Assembly (NCBI GenBank): GCA_035541995.1
Contig: DATKMG010000130.1
Coordinates: forward strand, 1 to 11,544
DNA: 11,544 bases
From: DATKMG01 sp035541995
Lineage (GTDB): Bacteria; Acidobacteriota; Terriglobia; Versatilivoradales; Versatilivoraceae
Direction: 5' to 3'
Shown here: piece by piece, positions 6,973-11,544 of the stretch
How positions within the stretch are numbered: the stretch's first letter is position 1
Layout of the letters: each line of letters opens with the position of its first letter
Notes under the pieces: generated by a model
Database searches by the model: none
What the model saw: only the letters and a program-made list of their open reading frames with translations
What the model was told of the DNA's origin: nothing
Position numbers and translations under genes: made by a program

Positions 6973-8328
6973 ATGGATATGGTGACCAACAAACTGCTGC
7001 AACAGGCTGGGAAGTACGTGTTGCTGGGCAAATTAAGCCTGGCCTTGGAGGAGTACCTTAAGATTCATGAGCTGGTCCCCGAGGACACCACAGTCATCAA
7101 TATGATTGCCGATTTATACAACCGCATGGAAGTTCGCGAGGAAGCGCTGGAGTGGTATCAGAGGTTGGCAGAAGCTTTTGAATTCCGCCACCTTCCAGGC
7201 AATGCGATTGCGGTGTACCGCAAGATTCTGAAGCTAGCCCCCAAGAATTTTGAGGCCATGACCAGGTTGGCCGAGCTTTACCAGGGTCAGGGGCAGCTTT
7301 CGAACGCGCGAATGCAATACAAAATTATGGCGAACCATTGGATCAATGCAGGTGAAGTAGACAAGGCCCTCGACCTGCTCAGGCGAGTCTGCGAAATGCA
7401 GGCGGACTGTCCGGAAAGCCGAATAGAGCTGGGCCAGGCGTTAGAAGGACTTAGCAGGAAAAATGAGGCTTGCCATGCTTACTTGGAAGCGGCTGAACTC
7501 TGGACACGACAAAATAATCTTCATGCTGCCGTTTCGGCCGTGGAGAATATTCTCCGGTTGAAACCAAAGGACAGAGATTTCATCCGGTCGTTCATCAGCC
7601 TGTTACCGACCCTCAATCTGGCCGACCGGGGGATGGAGTACTTACATTCCATATCACTTGATCAGGATCCGGAATTTAAGACTATGATTGGAGAGGTATT
7701 CCTTCAGGGTGGGGACCTCCAGGTTGCCCAGAGGTTTTTGCTCACTGACGTACGCCGCAATCCTAAGGCTTATCCGGCCGCCATGCGAATGCTGCGGCAA
7801 CTGATTCAAAAAAGCGATCTGAATTCCAGCCTGGATGTGGCTGAAGCCCTCATTGAAGCCTCAATAAGGCAACGGGACGAAGTGAACCTCAAGACTTGCC
7901 TGCAAAACTTGCTGCAATTGGATCCTTCCAACGCACGAACTCTGAAGCTTCTGAGTGACTTGTTAATTCGGACTGACGACCGCAAGCAACTTGAGGAGCA
8001 TCTGCGGCGGTTGGTTATAGTTCATGTGCAGGGTGGGAACCTGCGAGAAGCGCGTGACAGTCTGAATAAGCTGGTCGTGTATGCAAGGAAGAGTTATTAT
8101 CTGGATTTGCTGAACCAGCTGAATGATGGAATGGTCCACAGCAGCAGTGGTAAGTTGAACCAGATCTGCCGGACTATAGTTCGCACCTTGGAAGAGGATG
8201 GACTCGATCAGGAGGAGACTTCTCCCCTGGCGGGAATGGCTCTGGGTGTTACCGATTTGGATCTAGGATTATGCCTGGGTCTTCAGTCTGACAAGATTGA
8301 CTCGAGCGAACCGGCCGAAGTGTCCTAA
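6973..8328 (+). CDS. Tetratricopeptide repeat protein
   Basis: A 451-residue alpha-helical repeat protein, probably a cytoplasmic scaffold; no signal peptide or membrane segment is seen. The first half (about residues 8-205) contains roughly six TPR-like helix pairs. Examples are LGKLSLALEEYLKIHELVPED (18-38, residues in two blocks), IADLYNRMEVREEALEWY (45-62), NAIAVYRKILKLAP (77-90) and LAELYQGQGQLSNARMQY (99-116). Weaker helical repeats continue to about residue 380. The tail contains LGVTDLDLGLCLGL before an acidic end. MDMVTNKLLQQAGKYV is a typical opening of a TPR family I associate with Acidobacteriota and related phyla, with no assigned function. The ATG at 6973 has GGGGAG eight bases upstream; Met3 is an alternative. 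It diverges from the sugar operon and converges with the lipoprotein gene, so it is probably a single-gene transcript. Confidence 0.88.
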   Translation: MDMVTNKLLQQAGKYVLLGKLSLALEEYLKIHELVPEDTTVINMIADLYNRMEVREEALEWYQRLAEAFEFRHLPGNAIAVYRKILKLAPKNFEAMTRLAELYQGQGQLSNARMQYKIMANHWINAGEVDKALDLLRRVCEMQADCPESRIELGQALEGLSRKNEACHAYLEAAELWTRQNNLHAAVSAVENILRLKPKDRDFIRSFISLLPTLNLADRGMEYLHSISLDQDPEFKTMIGEVFLQGGDLQVAQRFLLTDVRRNPKAYPAAMRMLRQLIQKSDLNSSLDVAEALIEASIRQRDEVNLKTCLQNLLQLDPSNARTLKLLSDLLIRTDDRKQLEEHLRRLVIVHVQGGNLREARDSLNKLVVYARKSYYLDLLNQLNDGMVHSSSGKLNQICRTIVRTLEEDGLDQEETSPLAGMALGVTDLDLGLCLGLQSDKIDSSEPAEVS

Positions 8329-8406
8329 AAGCCACATCTTGCTCACCAACCTGACAAACCTATCGACATCCCACACGCCGGGTTGGCGCGCCTGACCTTG
8401 CGGTGA

Positions 8407-9423
8407 TCAAATCTCAGGACGCCCTGCTTCCCTCAGCACCTTATTCAGCAGCCTCAAGTCGCAAAGCTGCTGAAGGTTCCCCTTTTTGGAATAGTGCAAT
8501 TCGACTGATCTCTCATAGAAGATTTCAATTGTCGAGACCAGAGGATCCCAAGTCACTTCAACTCGTCCCATGGCCTCCTCCGCCACCTCTTCAGGAAGAG
8601 CCTTATGGGTCAACCGCGCAATCTCCTGGTTGAGGATGTGAAGAGCCTCGCGGCGATGCTCCTGAATCCAAAGCGTGGTTTCCACGTGCCCCTTGAGGAT
8701 CCTCCATGCCAGATCAGGCGACTGCTCAAGGAATCGCCTGGACGCCACGACGATTGTGGTCGCGAATCGACCGCCAGGCCAGAGGTCGCGTTCGTCTATT
8801 ACAACTTTGGCTCCAGCCGTTCTCACCAGGATGGTACCCCAGGGTTCGGGTACCCAAGCGGCATCCAATTGGTTGCGCAGGAAAAGGGAAAGAATATCGG
8901 GGTTGGCGACGGGTAGAACTGTCACCGTCCCCCCGCGTTCTCTTGGCTCCAATTCCATTTGTTTCAAGTAACTCCGGAGGGAGATATCTTGAGTATTTCC
9001 GATCTGGGGCGAGGCAATTCGCTTCCCGGCATAGTCCTCCTTGCGATTGAGTTGGACATCTTTGCGAGCTACAAAAAGGGCGCCACCACTGGCTGCTCCG
9101 GCAATGACTCTAAGGGCCTGCCCATCTGACCGAAGATACCCATTCAGAGCAGGACTGGGGCCCACATAGAGAATATCCAATTCACCCGCCAGCAGTGCCT
9201 CAACGGCGGAAGGGCCTGCATTGAAAATCTTGGGGCTCAGCTGAATCGAGGGTCCCAGGTTTTTCTGAAAGATCCCCCGGTTCAACCCTATGTTAGGCTG
9301 AGCATGTGTGATGTTCGGAAAGTATCCCAAGCGGACCTGTGAGACACCCGTCTGTTGGCTTCTCCTGCAGGAGATCAGACTTAAACCAAGCAGCAGGAAG
9401 AGAATCACTTTGGGATATTGCAT
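8407..9423 (-). CDS. Sulfonate/nitrate/taurine-type ABC substrate-binding lipoprotein
   Basis: A 338-residue periplasmic binding protein resembling SsuA, TauA and NrtA (NMT1/THI5-like fold), which deliver sulfonates, taurine, nitrate or pyrimidine precursors to an ABC importer. The N-terminus is a lipoprotein signal: hydrophobic residues 6-17 and lipobox LISC with Cys19 as the lipidated residue. Family marks are LGYFPNITHAQ (32-42), FNAGPSAVEALLAGELDILY (67-86), VGPSPALNGY (87-96), GKRIASPQIGNTQD (133-146) and LDAAWVPEPWG (186-196). The start at 9423 is preferred because it places the signal peptide at the N-terminus; an in-frame ATG at 9477 would add 18 residues in front. The ribosome site is weak. 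No permease or ATPase is in the window, so it is an orphan here, either using a distant transporter or acting as a sensor. It diverges from the URO-D-like gene by 147 bases. The ligand cannot be named. Confidence 0.87.
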   Translation of the reverse strand: MQYPKVILFLLLGLSLISCRRSQQTGVSQVRLGYFPNITHAQPNIGLNRGIFQKNLGPSIQLSPKIFNAGPSAVEALLAGELDILYVGPSPALNGYLRSDGQALRVIAGAASGGALFVARKDVQLNRKEDYAGKRIASPQIGNTQDISLRSYLKQMELEPRERGGTVTVLPVANPDILSLFLRNQLDAAWVPEPWGTILVRTAGAKVVIDERDLWPGGRFATTIVVASRRFLEQSPDLAWRILKGHVETTLWIQEHRREALHILNQEIARLTHKALPEEVAEEAMGRVEVTWDPLVSTIEIFYERSVELHYSKKGNLQQLCDLRLLNKVLREAGRPEI

Positions 9424-9570
9424 AACAATCCATTCACTGCAGAACTCAGCTATGGAAGATGCCCTGGCGACTGACAAATCCCTCGAGAGTATAACTGAAT
9501 CTTTTGGAAAGCCTGCCAGAAATGATAAGATTCGGGTTTAAGCACAAATGAAAACAAGAAAGGACTTGCC
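9424..9570. promoter_or_regulatory. Shared divergent promoter region of the lipoprotein and URO-D-like genes
   Basis: This 147-base gap must carry promoters in both directions. On the minus strand TATACT (9488-9493) is a five-of-six -10 match without a good -35. On the plus strand TTGGAA (9504-9509), 16 bases and TAAGAT (9526-9531) form a weak promoter for the URO-D-like gene. AAGGA, about seven bases before the ATG at 9571, is a good ribosome site. Assignments are tentative. Confidence 0.3.
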
Positions 9571-10593
9571 ATGGCTCCTAGACATTGCACCCGTCGGACT
9601 TTTCTTCGTTCCAGTGGTCTCTTGTCTTCCGCTCTGGTCGCATCCCGACGTACAGTCCGGGCGGCCAAGCCCAAGACTTCCAAGGTCCAGATAGTGAAGG
9701 CCGTATTGCACGGTGAAAAGGTCGATCGTGTCCCTTTCACGTTCTGGCACCATTTCCGCCTGGAGAAATTTCCAGGGGAAAAGCACGCAGAGGCGACTCT
9801 GGATTTTTACCGCAAGTTCGATATGGATCTGCTGAAGGTCATGAGCGACTTTCCCTATCCCCTGCCCCAGGGACTTGAGAAGATCGAAGATGAAGGGGAT
9901 TGGAGCAAACTGGAGGTTCTGAAGAATCCCTTTCCTGAACAGGTCAAGGCCTTGAGAATTATTCAGAAAGAATTGAAGGGTGAAGTTCTCTTTGTCGAGA
10001 CAATTTTCCAGTCCTGGACCGTGGCGCGAAAGCTTTCCTCAAGACAGGCGGTCGCAAAGCTCAAAGACGAAGATCCCAATCTCTTAAGGCAGGTATTGCG
10101 GACGATTTCCCAGTCTCAAGCCAACCATGTTCGCCATGCCCTGGATGCCGGTGCCGCAGGAATCTTCCTGGCTGTCGAAGCTGCTGATGCCGACGTGATG
10201 CCCGTTGAAGATTATCAAAGATTGGTCAGGGAATCAGATCTGATTGTCCTGGATGCCGCCAAACCTGGAGGACACTTAAATATCCTGCACATGCATGGAA
10301 ACAAAATCTACTTTGACGAATTGATTGTCCATCCAGTCCAGGTAATCAACTATTCGGTTTACGGAACCGGCATCGATCTTGGAACCGCCAGGACCAAGTT
10401 CTCGGGAATAATCATGGGTGGTTTGGACGAGACCCAGATTGCCAAACTTTCACGCGAAGCGCTAAAGGGCGAAATAGAATCGGCTCAAAAGGCAATGCAA
10501 AAGCGGCGATTCATCCTCTCCCCGGGCTGTTCCGTGCCCGACGATATAACCGACGCGGCTTTACACCAAGTTAAGGAGATTGTAAATTCTTAG
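9571..10593 (+). CDS. Tat-exported uroporphyrinogen decarboxylase-superfamily protein (methyltransferase-like)
   Basis: A 340-residue protein of the URO-D superfamily (PF01208), which includes HemE and the zinc-dependent cobamide methyltransferases MtaA, MtbA and CmuA. CTRRTFLRSSGLLSSALVA (6-24) is a strong twin-arginine signal with a likely cleavage after VRAA, so the protein should be exported folded. Family marks are IVKAVLHGEKVDRVPFTFWH (41-60), DLLKVMSDFPYP (86-97), DAGAAGIFLAVE (192-203) and LSPGCSVPDD (316-325). The HemE substrate-binding motif RQAGRY is absent, so this is not haem-pathway HemE. The methyltransferase zinc motif, usually His-x-Cys with a distant Cys, here reads His240-Met-His242 and Cys320: one Cys is replaced by His, and a three-ligand site remains possible. 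The reaction is unknown; dealkylation or methyl transfer is the best guess. The small secreted-protein gene follows after 18 bases, suggesting co-transcription. Confidence 0.85.
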   Translation: MAPRHCTRRTFLRSSGLLSSALVASRRTVRAAKPKTSKVQIVKAVLHGEKVDRVPFTFWHHFRLEKFPGEKHAEATLDFYRKFDMDLLKVMSDFPYPLPQGLEKIEDEGDWSKLEVLKNPFPEQVKALRIIQKELKGEVLFVETIFQSWTVARKLSSRQAVAKLKDEDPNLLRQVLRTISQSQANHVRHALDAGAAGIFLAVEAADADVMPVEDYQRLVRESDLIVLDAAKPGGHLNILHMHGNKIYFDELIVHPVQVINYSVYGTGIDLGTARTKFSGIIMGGLDETQIAKLSREALKGEIESAQKAMQKRRFILSPGCSVPDDITDAALHQVKEIVNS

Positions 10594-10611
10594 GAATATC
10601 ATGAGGTCCAT

Positions 10612-11079
10612 ATGACAATAGTTTCCCTACAAAAGACTGCGTGCGCTGCTGCGATGCTCTGGGCACTTGGCCCAGCGAGTCCTGCTTGCGCACAAATCGG
10701 CATCGGAACCTGGGTTAGAACGGCTGGTCCTCCACTGCCTGGAAAAATGACGATGACCGTCGAGGCGTGCTGCAACGGCGGACTACGATTGATCTACCGG
10801 ATGAGCGGGTCCGATCAGACCATGGTCGTCGAGTCAGCGTTGGACGGTCGAGAAGTGCCGGTGCTGGTCGGCAGCAAGCCGAGCGGTGAGACGATGGCAA
10901 TCAAGCGGGTGGATGCCCATCATATATCCGGCGTGGTGAAGATGAACGGGAAGCCCTTCGGCACCTCGAAGGCCACGATATCCGCGGACGGCAGGATGCT
11001 CACCGTCGAGAATGACTATCCGTCGGCGGTCGGTGGTAACCCTGTCGGCAAGCACACGGAAACCTGGGTGCGGCAGTAA
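10612..11079 (+). CDS. Small secreted protein of unknown function
   Basis: A 155-residue protein with a signal peptide (hydrophobic residues 10-25, cleavage probably after ACAQ at about residue 28), so a mature protein of about 127 residues in the periplasm or outside. The mature part starts IGTWVRTA and ends HTETWVRQ. It is rich in alternating polar/hydrophobic strands, which suggests a small beta-barrel or lipocalin-like fold; this is inference from pattern only. A Cys pair (ACCNG, about 52-56) is notable. I recall similar unnamed proteins in proteobacteria and soil bacteria, with no function. The start has GAGG five bases upstream. Two sampled 60-base blocks (10801-10920) are 62.5% GC against about 53% in 10381-10440 of the preceding gene, which could mean recent acquisition. 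It begins 18 bases after the URO-D-like stop. No terminator was found after it. Confidence 0.75.
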   Translation: MTIVSLQKTACAAAMLWALGPASPACAQIGIGTWVRTAGPPLPGKMTMTVEACCNGGLRLIYRMSGSDQTMVVESALDGREVPVLVGSKPSGETMAIKRVDAHHISGVVKMNGKPFGTSKATISADGRMLTVENDYPSAVGGNPVGKHTETWVRQ

Positions 11080-11411
11080 CGCGCGCTAATCACATACACG
11101 GCAGATTGTTGAAGGCTGTTTGGAATTGGGCTTGAACTTGGGCAACAGCCGGTGCCGGGGTTGGATTCGTCGCCATGTCAACCTGGGATAGACATTGGAA
11201 ACAGCAAGATGAACTGTGGTCATGAAGAGAAACAAACCAATTGATCTACTGAAGCGGTAGTAGCAAAATCCTTCCACATAACCTAGAAGAGTGGGTGTAC
11301 AATAAGCTTTGCTAGCAGTCTAATCTTCCTTTCCACTTTTTGTGAGTCTTGTGGCTTCATGTGGCCATGAATGATTCGGCTCACGGGTATTTCCCTGATC
11401 TTTAGATCTAG
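11080..11411. other. Gene-free stretch
   Basis: About 330 bases with no credible coding frame on either strand. The only open frame wholly inside, 63 codons on the minus strand (11086-11277), has no recognisable motif or ribosome site. GGCTGTT (11114-11120) and AACAGCC (11144-11150) form a seven-base inverted repeat across 23 bases, without a T run. I see no RNA gene, transposon end or clear promoter. It may be decayed sequence at the upstream edge of the receptor-like fragment. Confidence 0.4.
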
Positions 11412-11544
11412 CTCAACGCGGTAGGGGATTCCAAGTTCGTTCGGCCCCCTTCGGGAATCAAGCAAGGGGATTTCTCGGCCCTTTTTGACCCCAATTTCAC
11501 CAAGGACCCCCGCTCGGGAACAGTGGTTGGAAGGGATGCCCTGG
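11412..11544 (+). pseudogene. Fragment resembling a TonB-dependent receptor, 5'-truncated (runs off window)
   Basis: The plus-strand frame open from 11412 to the window edge reads 44 codons including SGIKQGDFSALFDPN, then FTKDPRSGTVVGRDALG. The GDFSAL block followed by a DP-rich stretch, SGTVVG and DALG is what I associate with the region just after the plug domain in Oar-like, carboxypeptidase-regulatory-domain TonB-dependent receptors of Acidobacteriota. Those are outer-membrane proteins of about 1000 residues used for uptake of large substrates. The frame is preceded directly by a TAG (11409-11411), and no signal peptide, regulatory domain or plug was found in any plus frame of the 330 bases before it. 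The beginning is therefore missing, moved or frameshifted beyond recognition. The opposite strand is also open over 87 codons (about 11283-11543), but it shows no family motif and looks like a shadow. The identification rests on short motif memory only. Confidence 0.45.

Noticed and set aside
8346..8386. CCAACC and GGTTGG as a terminator between the TPR and lipoprotein genes
   Set aside because: It is a six-base stem over a 29-base loop with no T run on either strand, so it could easily arise by chance.
9471..9495. CTGACA and TATAAC as a plus-strand promoter for the URO-D-like gene
   Set aside because: Only 13 bases separate the two hexamers, too short for a sigma-70 promoter.
9506..9516. 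GG and GC dinucleotides suggesting a sigma-54 promoter
   Set aside because: The spacing between GG and GC is seven bases instead of the required ten.
9571..10593. Calling the URO-D-like gene hemE
   Set aside because: It lacks the RQAGRY porphyrinogen-binding motif, carries a Tat signal and resembles the methyltransferase branch instead.
11114..11150. GGCTGTT/AACAGCC inverted repeat as a terminator or transposon end
   Set aside because: The arms are seven bases across 23 bases, with no T run, no flanking duplication and no transposase nearby.
11283..11543. Minus-strand frame open for 87 codons to the window edge
   Set aside because: It has no recognisable motif or ribosome site, and it lies opposite the receptor-like plus frame, which carries a clear GDFSAL-type signature. 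It is treated as an antisense shadow.

Overview
The window reads as a chromosomal stretch from a free-living, probably soil or sediment bacterium, most likely Acidobacteriota or a close relative. This is inferred from gene style, not from a marker gene. The clues are several twin-arginine (Tat) exported copies of enzymes that are usually cytoplasmic (RspA/ManD-like, xylose-isomerase-like and URO-D-like), a TPR protein of the MDxVTNKL type, and a fragment resembling the large Oar-like TonB-dependent receptors of that phylum. Base composition is near the low 50s % GC where sampled. No rRNA, tRNA, CRISPR array, integrase or transposase was recognised.

Layout. (1) Bases 1-221 (minus) hold the first 73 codons of leuC, with a good TATAAT promoter element at 283-288. 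(2) Bases 379-1410 (plus) hold a secreted serine esterase of the esterase D/antigen 85 fold, followed by a short hairpin-plus-T terminator. (3) Bases 1482-1541 hold two near-perfect hairpins between convergent genes, possibly a dispersed repeat. (4) Bases 1594-1980 (minus) encode a four-helix DoxX membrane protein. (5) Bases 2193-6660 (minus) are the core of the window, four co-directional genes. In transcription order they are Gfo/Idh/MocA dehydrogenase 1, Gfo/Idh/MocA dehydrogenase 2, an enolase-superfamily sugar-acid dehydratase of the RspA/ManD group with an export signal, and a Tat-exported sugar isomerase/epimerase-like TIM barrel. (6) Bases 6661-6972 are a divergent control region with AT-rich palindromes and a leader hairpin. 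(7) Bases 6973-8328 (plus) encode a TPR scaffold protein. (8) Bases 8407-9423 (minus) encode a sulfonate/nitrate-type substrate-binding lipoprotein without its transporter. (9) Bases 9571-10593 (plus) encode a Tat-exported URO-D-superfamily protein with an altered metal site, followed closely by a small secreted protein of higher GC. (10) Bases 11080-11411 hold no recognisable gene. (11) Bases 11412-11544 (plus) are an open frame resembling the interior of a TonB-dependent receptor but preceded by a stop, so probably a truncated copy.

How the genes work together (inference): the four-gene minus-strand cluster looks like a pathway for an uncommon sugar or sugar acid. Two NAD(P)-dependent dehydrogenases would oxidise or reduce the sugar in the cytoplasm. 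The dehydratase and the isomerase-like protein carry export signals, so part of the chemistry may occur outside the cytoplasmic membrane. The nearby secreted esterase could release substrate from acylated polysaccharide, but nothing ties it to the operon beyond proximity. The divergent pair of substrate-binding lipoprotein and exported URO-D-like protein is the least explained arrangement here.
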